A stretch of 11,972 nucleotides of DNA from Pseudomonadota bacterium (GCA_022572105.1 JACZWN010000102.1:1-11972); one strand, 5' to 3'. Shown: positions 1 to 6,470, counted from the first letter of the stretch. The notes: generated from the letters alone by a model not told the origin. Numbers and translations are program-made.

Positions 1-80
1 CCTATCTCCTGCTGACGCCAGCGCGCCACGGCACCGACGGCTTCTTCGCCGCTATCCTCGAGCGGCGCAAAAGGCCATGA
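1..80 (+). CDS. C-terminal end of RsmB-like 16S rRNA (cytosine-C5) methyltransferase, partial
   Basis: Reading from position 3, 25 codons run to the TGA at 78-80; the gene starts outside the window. The visible tail includes LLTPARHGTDGFFAAILERR, which matches the usual C-terminus of RsmB/NOP-family SAM-dependent rRNA cytosine methyltransferases, where a TP.RHGTDGFF segment follows the catalytic core. Family knowledge: RsmB makes m5C967 in 16S rRNA in the cytoplasm. In alphaproteobacteria an RsmB-family gene often sits next to guaA, which fits the gene found 0.7 kb downstream. The stop overlaps the next start as ATGA, suggesting translational coupling. No catalytic residue is visible, so the family call rests on the tail motif and gene context alone. 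Confidence 0.72.
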   Translation, partial: YLLLTPARHGTDGFFAAILERRKRP

Positions 81-637
81 GCGGGGAGGTCGGCTTGCGC
101 CCGGCGCGCCCGGCGGACGCTCCGGCGATCGCCGGGATCCACGTCGAGACCTGGCGCGCGGCCTACGCCGGCATCGTGCCCGACGCCTACCTGGTCGCCA
201 TGACCGAGTCCAAGCAGACGCTGCAGTGGAACAACACGATCCGGAGCGCCGTGGCCCCGGAGGTGGTGTTGGTCGCCGAGTCGTCCGACCTGCCGGGCGG
301 GCGGGTCGTCGGCTTCGGCAGCTGCGGACGGGCGCGCAAGCGGCGCGGCACGGGCGAGGTCTTCACCCTCTACGTCGCGCCCGACTGGCAGGGACGGGGC
401 ATCGGCCGCCGGCTCCTGCACGGGCTGTTGGCCAAGCTGAAGGCGGGCGGCTTGAACGAGGCGCAGGTCTGGGTGCTGAGCGACAACCCGGCGCGCTTCT
501 TCTACGAGGCCATGGGCGCGCGGCGCGCGGCGGAGCGGCGGGAGCGCTTCGCCGGGGTGCACCTCGATGAGGCCGCCTACGCCTGGGGCGACCTCGCCGC
601 CTGGTTGGCGGAGAGGGCGGGGGAGGGGCCCGCGTAG
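77..637 (+). CDS. GNAT-family N-acetyltransferase
   Basis: A 186-residue protein of normal size for a single GNAT domain. The N-terminus (LRPARPADAPAIAGIHVETW) is the typical beta1-alpha1 start. The acetyl-CoA pyrophosphate loop is Q105-G-R-G-I-G110, preceded by the beta4 strand VFTLYVAPDW. The C-terminal part has the usual NPARFFYEAMGAR segment (motif B). The fold therefore transfers an acetyl group from acetyl-CoA to an amine, but the acceptor cannot be read from the sequence. It resembles the generic L-amino-acid/phosphinothricin-like GNAT proteins rather than RimI. The ATG overlaps the upstream stop (ATGA) and is preceded by AAAAGG at 69-74, so it is probably co-transcribed with the methyltransferase. 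guaA begins 163 bp downstream. Confidence 0.9.
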   Translation: MSGEVGLRPARPADAPAIAGIHVETWRAAYAGIVPDAYLVAMTESKQTLQWNNTIRSAVAPEVVLVAESSDLPGGRVVGFGSCGRARKRRGTGEVFTLYVAPDWQGRGIGRRLLHGLLAKLKAGGLNEAQVWVLSDNPARFFYEAMGARRAAERRERFAGVHLDEAAYAWGDLAAWLAERAGEGPA

Positions 638-800
638 GCGCCTTGGCGCCGCGCTTCGACGATGAACGTTCAGCCGGCGGCTTGGGCGGGTCCGAACCAG
701 CGGCCGCGGCCGCGCCAAGACGATTGAAATTCGTCGGGCAGCGGTCCGGAAATCGGCTCGGCGCTGGACTCGGTACGGCCGGGGGCGATAGAAACCGGCC

Positions 801-2348
801 ATGACCGACCGCGTGCTGATCCTCGATTTCGGCTCCCAGGTAACCCAGCTGATCGCCCGGCGCGTGCGCGAGAGCGGGGTCTATTGCGAGATTCTGCCCT
901 TCAACGTGGCGCCCGAGCGCATCGGGGCGTTCGGCGCCAAGGCGATCATCCTGTCCGGCGGGCCGGCCTCGGTGACCGCCGAGGAGACCCCGCGCGCGCC
1001 CGAGACCGTGTTCGAGCTCGGCGTGCCGGTGCTCGGCATCTGCTACGGGCAGCAGACGCTCTGCGCCCAGCTCGGCGGCGCGGTGGCGACCTCCGAGCAC
1101 CACGAGTTCGGCCGCGCCACCCTCGAGGTGACCGACGACTGCGCCCTGACCCAGGGTGTCTGGCGCAAGGGCGAGCGGCACCAGGTCTGGATGAGCCACG
1201 GCGACCGGGTGATCCGCCTGCCCGAGGGTTTCCGCGCGGTCGGCACCTCGGCGGGGGCGCCCTACGCCATGTTCGCCGACGACGCGCGGCGCTTCTACGG
1301 CGTGATGTTCCACCCGGAGGTGGTGCATACGCCGGACGGTGCCCGGCTGCTCGCCAACTTCGTTCACCGGGTGGCCGGTTGCGCCGGAGACTGGACCATG
1401 GCCGCCTTCCGGAGCCAGGCGGTCGACAGGATCCGTGCCCAGGTGGGCGCGGGCCGCGTCGTCTGCGGACTGTCGGGCGGGGTCGACTCCTCGGTCACCG
1501 CGGTGCTCGTCCACGAGGCGGTCGGGGAGCGGCTGACCTGCATCTTCGTCGACCACGGTCTGCTGCGCGCGGGCGAGGCCGAGCAGGTGGTCGGGCTGTT
1601 CCGCGACCACTACAACATCGCGCTCGTGCACCGGGACGCGCGCGCGCTGTTCCTCGGCAAGCTCGAGGGCGTGAGCGACCCGGAGCGGAAGCGCAAGATC
1701 ATCGGCGCGACCTTCATCGAGGTCTTCGACGAGGAGGCCCAAAAGGCCGGCGGGGCCGAGTTCCTGGCCCAGGGCACGCTCTACCCGGACGTGATCGAAT
1801 CGGTCTCCTTCACCGGCGGTCCCTCGGTCACCATCAAGTCGCACCACAACGTGGGCGGTCTGCCGGCGGGCATGAAGATGGCGCTGGTCGAGCCCCTGCG
1901 CGAGCTGTTCAAGGACGAGGTCCGCGCGCTCGGCCGCGAGCTCGGCCTGCCCGAGAGCCTGATCGGCCGCCATCCCTTCCCGGGGCCGGGCCTGGCCATC
2001 CGCATCCCCGGCGAGGTCACGGCCGAGGCCTGTGAGATCCTGCGCAAGGCCGACGCCATCTACCTGGAGGAGATCCGCGCGGCCGGGCTCTACGACGCCA
2101 TCTGGCAGGCCTTCGCGGTGCTGCTGCCGGTCAAGAGCGTGGGCGTCATGGGCGACGCGCGCTCCTACGAGTACGTCTGCGCGCTCCGGGCGGTGACCTC
2201 GACCGACGGCATGACCGCCGATAGCTATGCCTTCGACCACGCCTTCCTGGCCCGGGTCGCGACCCGCATCGTCAACCAGGTGCGCGGCATCAACCGCGTG
2301 GTCTACGACGTGACCTCCAAGCCCCCCGGCACCATCGAGTGGGAGTAG
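801..2348 (+). CDS. guaA: GMP synthase (glutamine-hydrolysing)
   Basis: GuaA converts XMP to GMP with glutamine and ATP, the last step of de novo guanine nucleotide synthesis, in the cytoplasm. The 515 residues match the family length. The N-terminal class I glutamine amidotransferase domain has the nucleophile C81 in GICYGQQ and the H171/E173 pair in FHPEV. The ATP-pyrophosphatase domain has the PP-loop SGGVDS at 225-230. The C-terminal dimerisation domain includes the FPGPGLAIRIPGE segment and ends in the canonical KPPGTIEWE. The ATG at 801 gives the standard start (MTDRVLILDFGSQVTQLIARR-type), although no strong Shine-Dalgarno precedes it. The 163-bp gap upstream leaves room for its own promoter, but I cannot place one. 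The stop codon lies inside a 15-bp tandem duplication described separately. Confidence 0.98.
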   Translation: MTDRVLILDFGSQVTQLIARRVRESGVYCEILPFNVAPERIGAFGAKAIILSGGPASVTAEETPRAPETVFELGVPVLGICYGQQTLCAQLGGAVATSEHHEFGRATLEVTDDCALTQGVWRKGERHQVWMSHGDRVIRLPEGFRAVGTSAGAPYAMFADDARRFYGVMFHPEVVHTPDGARLLANFVHRVAGCAGDWTMAAFRSQAVDRIRAQVGAGRVVCGLSGGVDSSVTAVLVHEAVGERLTCIFVDHGLLRAGEAEQVVGLFRDHYNIALVHRDARALFLGKLEGVSDPERKRKIIGATFIEVFDEEAQKAGGAEFLAQGTLYPDVIESVSFTGGPSVTIKSHHNVGGLPAGMKMALVEPLRELFKDEVRALGRELGLPESLIGRHPFPGPGLAIRIPGEVTAEACEILRKADAIYLEEIRAAGLYDAIWQAFAVLLPVKSVGVMGDARSYEYVCALRAVTSTDGMTADSYAFDHAFLARVATRIVNQVRGINRVVYDVTSKPPGTIEWE

Positions 2349-2365
2349 GGCGAGTGGGAGTAGGG
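2336..2365 (+). repeat. 15-bp tandem duplication across the guaA stop codon
   Basis: CGAGTGGGAGTAGGG occurs at 2336-2350 and again at 2351-2365 with no mismatch. The unit contains the last codons (Glu-Trp-Glu) and TAG stop of guaA. Because 15 is a multiple of three, the second copy repeats the same EWE-stop peptide in frame, 15 bp beyond the real stop. This looks like a recent replication-slippage duplication. Confidence 0.95.
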
Positions 2366-2604
2366 CGCTCGAAGCACGGCTAGGAATTCCGGCCCCCCCC
2401 GGCCGCTCCCTGGAAACTCATTGTTAACGAAAGCCCCATAGGTTTCGTAATGCGGGGTTCAGCGCAGTCGCGGTGAGCGGTTCCATGCCGGATCGGCGGC
2501 GCCCGATCGCGATCCTGAACCCTTAGCGGCCGAGTGGAAGAGAGGGCTCGTCGGCCGTCGTCGCTTGGACGGCCATCCGTCGATGATCTGCGGGTGATGG
2601 GCTC
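2349..2604. other. Intergenic region between guaA and the histidine kinase gene
   Basis: This 256-bp stretch holds no credible ORF. It begins with the second copy of the guaA-stop duplication and a C-rich tract near 2394-2404. It contains an 8-bp inverted repeat, GGGTTCAG at 2455-2462 and CTGAACCC at 2515-2522. Inside that is a smaller GATCGG/CCGATC pair, so the transcript could fold into a two-level hairpin. There is no T-run after it, so it is not a standard intrinsic terminator. I see no convincing promoter hexamers for the kinase gene. Confidence 0.6.
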
Positions 2605-4932
2605 ATGTTATCGGCCGTGACGGGTCGTCAAAAGTTGCGCAGAGAGCGTGGGTCGAGGCCGCTTCGCCTGGTCCTGACCGCGCTGCTCGGCCTCAGTCTC
2701 TCGCTGACGGCGTTCATCGTCGTGCGCGACTGGGAGCTTGTCCGGATGGGCGAGGAATTCCGGCGCGACGCGCGCGAGTACGCGCGGGCCCTGGACGACG
2801 GGCTCGCGCAGGACTTGGAAACCTTGGCCACGGTGGGCGCCTTTGTCGCCGCCTCGGAGACGGTCACGGGTGCGGGATTTAGCGTTTTCGTCGACTCCGT
2901 CCGGGCCGGCCATCCCGCCATCGTAACGATCGCCTGGGCGCCGCGCGTAACCGGGGCGGAGGGGCGGGCAGCCGGAGACGCGGGGCGCGCGGCCGACGCG
3001 TCCTTCCCGATTCGTCATATCGTTGCGCGCGCGCACGGCGAAGCTTGGCTCGGCCTCGACCTCGCCTCGGATCCGGCCAGCCGGGCGGCGCTGGCGCGCA
3101 TGAGCGAGACCGGCAAGGCGACCGCAGCCGAGCCGGGAACGACGCTCGTCGGCGCCGCCAAGCGATCCGATCTCACGATTTTCCACCCGGTCTACCGGCC
3201 CGGCGCGATGCCGCGCGGTGCGGCCGGGCGGGACCGGTCCCTGATGGGCGTCGTCGTCGCCGTGCTTGGAACGGACGACGTGATCGAGGGTGCCCTGCAA
3301 ACCCGGACCGTGCCCAAGGGCCTCGACATCTACGTCTACGACGAAGCTCTAGACCGGATCAGGATCGATCGAACCCAAATCGTGGGTTCGATCGATCCTG
3401 TGAATCCGGTCGCCAGCAATAAAGTAGAGCAGAGTCACGCGGTTGATGGGATCGCCGACGGCGATTCCAATCAACCCCGATCTGCTCCAGAGACCGGCCC
3501 GCGACTGATGTATTTTCATCCCTCCCGGCTTCACCAGACGCACGACCACGGCCCCGACGGCGTGCGGCCGCTCCTCGAACCGGACGCGCGCTCCGGACTC
3601 CATTTGACGCGGAGCTTCGACGTGGCGGGCCGCCAGTGGACGGTCCTGTTCCGGCCCGCGGCCGGCCATAGCATCCACGCCGCGCGTTTGAAGGAATGGC
3701 CGGTCCTGGTGGCCGGTTTGGCGATCACGGCGATTCTCATGGCCTATCTGTGGAATCTCTCCAGCCGGAGCCGGGAAAGAAAGCGGGCCGAAGAGTTGAA
3801 CCGGCGCTTCGGACGCATCGTCGACAACTCGTTCGACGAGATCTACATCTTCGACGGACAGAGCTATCGCTTCATCCGCGTCAGCCAGGGCGCGTTGCAC
3901 AATCTGGGCTACACGGAAGAGGAGATTTGCGCCCTGACGCCCTGGGACCTCGAACCGGGGTTCGACGCCGAGAGCTTCGCCGCCATGGTCGAGCCCTTGC
4001 GCCGCGGCGACGAGGACATGCTCGTCTTCGAAACCCGGCACGCGCGAAAGAACGGTACGCTCTATCCGGTCGAGGTGCGCCTGCAGCTCTCGCGCTCCGA
4101 AACGCCGCCCGTCTTCGTCGCCATCGTGGCCGACATCTCCGACCGGAAGGTCGCCGAAGAGGCCATGGAAGTGGCCATGCAAGAGGCCGAACTCGCCAAC
4201 CGGGCGAAATCCGAGTTCCTGGCCAACATGAGCCACGAACTGCGCACGCCATTGAACGCCATCATCGGCTTCTCGGAGATCATCCAGAGCGAGACCTTCG
4301 GCCCGGTCGGCAGCCCCAAATACCGCGATTACGTGACCGACATTCACGAATCCGGAAAGCACCTGCTGGCGCTTATCAACGACGTGCTCGACCTGTCCAA
4401 GATCGAGGCCGGCCAGATGCAGCTTCACGAACAAACCATCGACGTGCCGGAGGTCATCCGCTCGGCCATGGGTTTCATGACCGAACGGGCGCGCGAGGGC
4501 GGCGTGACGCTGGCCGCCGAGCTCGGGTCGGATCCCTTGCCCCGGTTGCGCGCCGACCGGAGGATGGTCATGCAGATCCTGGCCAATCTGCTGTCCAACG
4601 CGGTCAAGTTCACGCCGTCCGGCGGCCGGGTCGCGGTCAAGGCGTGGCACGGCCCGCACGGCGGCTATGTCTTTCAGGTCGTCGATAACGGTATCGGCAT
4701 CGCGCTCGAGGACCTCCCCAAGGCGCTCGCCCGCTTCGGCCAGGTCGACAGCGGCCTGCAGCGTGCCCACGAGGGCACCGGGCTGGGCCTGCCGCTGACC
4801 AAATCCTTGACCGAGTTGCACGGCGGCTCACTCGACCTGGAGAGCGAGGTCGGGGTCGGAACCACCGTGACCGTCCGCTTTCCCGCCGAGCGCGTGGTCG
4901 GCCCGTCCACATGCTCCGCGCTCGCCGGATAG
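2605..4932 (+). CDS. CHASE-PAS sensor histidine kinase, orphan
   Basis: A 775-residue membrane sensor kinase. A first membrane segment (about 20-40) is followed by a periplasmic CHASE domain (about 60-250, with the signature IVTIAWAPRV) that binds small extracellular ligands. A post-CHASE segment containing YFHPSR leads to a second membrane segment (about 365-385). A PAS domain follows (about 400-510). The HisKA domain has the phospho-acceptor H544 in SHELRTP, and the HATPase domain has the N-box N661/N665, the G1 box DNGIGI (694-699) and the G2 box GTGLGL (724-729). The dimerisation helix text (FGPVG, HLLALINDVLDLSKIEAG) is of the alphaproteobacterial DivJ/PleC type, so a single-domain regulator such as DivK is a possible partner (inference). 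No response regulator gene lies nearby. Residues about 250-295 look inserted and are encoded by two hairpins (see findings). The start has only a weak ribosome site, but later Met codons would lose the first membrane helix. Confidence 0.93.
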   Translation: MLSAVTGRQKLRRERGSRPLRLVLTALLGLSLSLTAFIVVRDWELVRMGEEFRRDAREYARALDDGLAQDLETLATVGAFVAASETVTGAGFSVFVDSVRAGHPAIVTIAWAPRVTGAEGRAAGDAGRAADASFPIRHIVARAHGEAWLGLDLASDPASRAALARMSETGKATAAEPGTTLVGAAKRSDLTIFHPVYRPGAMPRGAAGRDRSLMGVVVAVLGTDDVIEGALQTRTVPKGLDIYVYDEALDRIRIDRTQIVGSIDPVNPVASNKVEQSHAVDGIADGDSNQPRSAPETGPRLMYFHPSRLHQTHDHGPDGVRPLLEPDARSGLHLTRSFDVAGRQWTVLFRPAAGHSIHAARLKEWPVLVAGLAITAILMAYLWNLSSRSRERKRAEELNRRFGRIVDNSFDEIYIFDGQSYRFIRVSQGALHNLGYTEEEICALTPWDLEPGFDAESFAAMVEPLRRGDEDMLVFETRHARKNGTLYPVEVRLQLSRSETPPVFVAIVADISDRKVAEEAMEVAMQEAELANRAKSEFLANMSHELRTPLNAIIGFSEIIQSETFGPVGSPKYRDYVTDIHESGKHLLALINDVLDLSKIEAGQMQLHEQTIDVPEVIRSAMGFMTERAREGGVTLAAELGSDPLPRLRADRRMVMQILANLLSNAVKFTPSGGRVAVKAWHGPHGGYVFQVVDNGIGIALEDLPKALARFGQVDSGLQRAHEGTGLGLPLTKSLTELHGGSLDLESEVGVGTTVTVRFPAERVVGPSTCSALAG
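3352..3411 (+). repeat. Long imperfect palindrome (hairpin A) inside the kinase coding sequence
   Basis: CAGGATCGATCGAACCCA (3360-3377) is followed by a 5-nt loop and its exact reverse complement (3383-3400), an 18-bp perfect stem. After a 3-nt bulge (TGA, 3401-3403) the stem continues outward for 8 bp, GACCGGAT (3352-3359) with ATCCGGTC (3404-3411). It encodes residues about 250-269, read through without a stop codon. Confidence 0.95.
3427..3487 (+). repeat. Second imperfect palindrome (hairpin B) inside the kinase coding sequence
   Basis: ATCGCC-GAC-GGCGAT (3451-3465) forms the tip. It extends through a GGG/TCCA step with one bulged base to GGTTGAT (3441-3447) paired with ATCAACC (3470-3476). 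After an internal loop it ends with GAGCAGA (3427-3433) paired with TCTGCTC (3481-3487). It lies 15 nt after hairpin A and encodes residues about 275-295. Confidence 0.85.
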
Positions 4933-5014
4933 CCGGACGAGCGCCGGAATCCTCCGCCCGCCCCAACCCGGGTCGATGAGCATGGGGCCGGCCTAGAGAT
5001 TTTTTGGTTTAGCT

Positions 5015-5049
5015 CGCTCCGGCCTGGAGCGATTCCACGATCGTGGAAT
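5015..5049. repeat. Double palindrome between convergent genes
   Basis: CGCTCC-GGCCT-GGAGCG (5015-5031) is a 6-bp stem. It shares its last G with the start of a perfect 18-bp palindrome, ATTCCACGATCGTGGAAT (5032-5049), immediately downstream. It lies between the stop of the kinase gene (4932) and the stop of the convergent zinc-ribbon gene (5055). A T6 run (4999-5004 region) precedes rather than follows the hairpin on the + strand, and on the - strand the tract is A-rich. The element is therefore not a textbook intrinsic terminator, though a bidirectional stop function is plausible. REP-like repeat is the alternative. Confidence 0.8.
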
Positions 5050-5054
5050 TTATA

Positions 5055-5333
5055 CTAGCCGTGGCGCGCCACCTGACCTAGGCTCGGCCAGGCCGGGCGG
5101 GTCGCCACGTCCTTGCCGGCGCAGCGCGAGCAGCGCAGCCGGGCCCCGACCTCGGGCACCGGATGGCCGCGCCCGAGCTCCGCGACCAGGCGCCCGGTGG
5201 CGAGCGTGGAATTGTGGCCGCAGCGGTTGCACCAGCAGAAGACGTCGACGCCTTGGATTTCGAGGTCACCCAGGGTAGCGGCACCCAGGCGGCGGTCGCG
5301 CTCGGCCAAGTCCCTGCGTTTCACGCCCGCCAT
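5055..5333 (-). CDS. Small CxxC/CxxC zinc-ribbon protein, probably SOS-regulated
   Basis: A 92-residue protein that I cannot name. After a basic/charged N-terminus, residues 33-40 read CWCNRCGH and residues 68-71 read CSRC. The C35xxC38 and C68xxC71 pairs, 30 residues apart, are the usual spacing of a structural zinc ribbon. The text around them (L..G..VPEVGARLRC..C) resembles a family of small alphaproteobacterial hypothetical proteins. No signal peptide or membrane segment is seen, so it is probably cytoplasmic. The ATG at 5333 is supported by GAGAGG 5 nt upstream. Upstream of it lies a TTGACC-N17-TATGTT promoter overlapped by a LexA-type direct repeat, implying induction by DNA damage (inference). 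It converges on the kinase gene and stands alone on its strand. A nucleic-acid-binding or partner-binding role is possible but not shown. Confidence 0.8.
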   Translation of the reverse strand: MAGVKRRDLAERDRRLGAATLGDLEIQGVDVFCWCNRCGHNSTLATGRLVAELGRGHPVPEVGARLRCSRCAGKDVATRPAWPSLGQVARHG

Positions 5334-5368
5334 CGCGGCCTCTCGGGGTGGGTGAATAGTCCTAGTTA

Positions 5369-5383
5369 GAACATAAACAGAAC
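5369..5383 (-). promoter_or_regulatory. LexA (SOS) box, alphaproteobacterial GTTC-N7-GTTC type
   Basis: On the minus strand the sequence is GTTC-TGTTTAT-GTTC. This is the direct-repeat operator recognised by LexA in alphaproteobacteria (family knowledge), unlike the CTG-N10-CAG palindrome of enterobacteria. It ends 36 bp before the start codon of the zinc-ribbon gene and overlaps the -10 element and spacer of the predicted promoter, the right place for repression. Confidence 0.72.
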
Positions 5384-5398
5384 ATTGCGGCCGGTCAA
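5370..5398 (-). promoter_or_regulatory. Sigma70-type promoter of the zinc-ribbon gene
   Basis: On the minus strand, TTGACC (5398-5393) is separated by exactly 17 nt from TATGTT (5375-5370). The -35 hexamer matches the consensus at five of six positions and the -10 at four of six. Transcription would begin near 5363, giving a leader of about 30 nt that carries the GAGAGG ribosome site. Confidence 0.62.
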
Positions 5399-5480
5399 GA
5401 GCGCGCCGGGCCGTGGTGGGGCGGCGGGCGGACTACCGAGCAGACCAATTTGTCACGGCGATTTGATGGCGCGTTGGGCC

Positions 5481-5514
5481 CATCTGGCATTACCATCTGG
5501 CATTACCATTTGGC
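5481..5514 (+). repeat. 13-bp tandem repeat, two copies plus a partial third
   Basis: CATCTGGCATTAC at 5481-5493 is repeated exactly at 5494-5506. A partial copy, CATTTGGC, follows at 5507-5514 with one mismatch. It lies about 120 bp upstream of the FAH-family gene, in leader sequence. Slippage or an operator array are both possible. Confidence 0.9.
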
Positions 5515-5616
5515 CAAGGAGAACGAGGCGGAGAGAGAGGCCGGCGACCCGGGACGCCACCCGATGGCGCTCCCCGATAGCGCTCATGAGGGGCGAGCGC
5601 GGCCGGAAGCGAACAC

Positions 5617-5624
5617 AAAGGAGG
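5617..5624 (+). promoter_or_regulatory. Strong ribosome binding site that fixes the GTG start of the FAH-family gene
   Basis: AAAGGAGG lies 6 nt before the GTG at 5631. The open frame continues about 240 bp further upstream, but that part has no conserved sequence and no comparable ribosome site, so this site decides the start. Confidence 0.88.
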
Positions 5625-5630
5625 GGGGCT

Positions 5631-6404
5631 GTGACGCACTGGATTCGCTTCGAACACGAGGGGCAAGCGGGGTTCGGGGTCTTGGAGGGGGACGCGATCA
5701 CCGCCTACGAGGGCGCCATGTTCGCGGCCGCGCGGGCGACCTCGCGGAGCTTGGCGCTGTCCGAGGTGCGGGTGCTGCCACCGAGCGCGCCGAGCAAGAT
5801 GATCGCGCTGTGGAACAACTTCCATGCCCTGGCCGAGAAGCTGGGCATGCCGACGCCGGCGGAGCCGCTCTACTTTCTCAAGGCCGGCAACTCCTTCCTG
5901 GCCAGCGGCGAGACCATCCGCCGGCCGCGCTCCTATGCCGGCAAGGTGGTCTACGAGGGCGAGCTGGGCATCGTCATCGGCAAGGAATGCAAGGAGGTGG
6001 CCGAAGCCGATATCGAGCCTTATATCTTCGGCTATACCTGCATAAACGACGTGACCGCGGCGGAGCTCATCAACAAGGACTCGACCTTCGCCCAATGGGT
6101 GCGGTCCAAGAGCTTCGACACCTTCGGCGTGTTCGGCCCGGTCATCGCGACCGGTCTCGACCCCATGGGGCTTTGGGTGCGTACCGTGCTGAACGGACAG
6201 GAACGTCAGAATTATCCGGTCAGCGACATGATTTTCCCGCCGCTACGCCTGACCAGCCTGATCTCGCACGATATGACGCTCTACCCCGGCGACGTGATCG
6301 CCTGCGGGACCTCGGTCGGGGTCGGATCGATGAAGGAGCCGAGCAACACGATCGAGGTATCGATCGAGGGCATCGGGGCCTTGAGCAACGTGTTCGAACA
6401 GTAG
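5631..6404 (+). CDS. Fumarylacetoacetate hydrolase (FAH) family protein
   Basis: A 257-residue protein starting at GTG, fixed by a near-perfect ribosome site. It has the FAH-superfamily core: an N-terminal extension, then SKMIALWNNFHALAEKLG, then the divalent-metal ligands E109 and E111 in VYEGELGIVIGK and D140 in CINDVTA. The C-terminal beta-rich part (TLYPGDVIACGTSVGVGSM) completes the fold. Family members hydrolyse C-C bonds of acylpyruvates, decarboxylate oxaloacetate, isomerise or hydrate catabolic keto-acids, or act on 2-keto-3-deoxy sugar acids. The substrate cannot be assigned here. Its stop lies 66 bp before a ketopantoate reductase-like gene with the same orientation, so the two are probably an operon for keto-acid metabolism. 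No signal peptide is present, so it is cytoplasmic. Confidence 0.92.
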   Translation: MTHWIRFEHEGQAGFGVLEGDAITAYEGAMFAAARATSRSLALSEVRVLPPSAPSKMIALWNNFHALAEKLGMPTPAEPLYFLKAGNSFLASGETIRRPRSYAGKVVYEGELGIVIGKECKEVAEADIEPYIFGYTCINDVTAAELINKDSTFAQWVRSKSFDTFGVFGPVIATGLDPMGLWVRTVLNGQERQNYPVSDMIFPPLRLTSLISHDMTLYPGDVIACGTSVGVGSMKEPSNTIEVSIEGIGALSNVFEQ

Positions 6405-6433
6405 GAATTGAGCGCCCGGCCGCCATTCGGGTC

Positions 6434-6457
6434 TTACGCAGGGAGTTACGCAGGGAG
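6434..6457 (+). repeat. 12-bp tandem duplication just before the reductase start
   Basis: TTACGCAGGGAG at 6434-6445 is repeated exactly at 6446-6457, then a shorter echo (TAGGGAG) leads into the GGAGGAG ribosome site (6461-6467). The repeated unit itself contains a GGGAG Shine-Dalgarno-like core, so the leader has three purine-rich tracts in a row. Confidence 0.93.
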
Positions 6458-6470
6458 TAGGGAGGAGAGC

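Noticed and set aside
637..650. GGCGCC-TT-GGCGCC at the GNAT stop as a terminator
   Set aside because: The loop is too short for a stable stem in this form, and no T-run follows. Such self-complementary GC hexamers are common in this composition.
363..2240. A 625-codon open frame on the minus strand opposite guaA
   Set aside because: It is antisense to the certain guaA and GNAT genes, has no recognisable domain, and is the usual product of high-GC third-codon bias. The same holds for the long minus frames at 3349-4821, 7936-9528 and 9437-11266.
3351..3497. AGACCGG at 3351-3357 and 3491-3497 as a 7-bp target-site duplication around the double hairpin
   Set aside because: The copies are 140 bp apart, which is not a multiple of three. 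A simple insertion there would have shifted the kinase frame, so the match is not good evidence for the insertion borders.
4999..5031. T6 run plus CGCTCC/GGAGCG hairpin as a Rho-independent terminator of the kinase gene
   Set aside because: The T-run precedes the hairpin on the + strand, and no T-run follows it on either strand.
6191..6204. GAAC-GGACAG-GAAC inside the FAH-family gene as another LexA box
   Set aside because: The spacer is six bases, not seven, and it lies deep in a coding sequence with no gene start nearby.
5481..6457. CRISPR-like array from the short repeats around the FAH-family gene
   Set aside because: The repeats are tandem, only two to three copies, of different sequence, and without spacers or cas genes.
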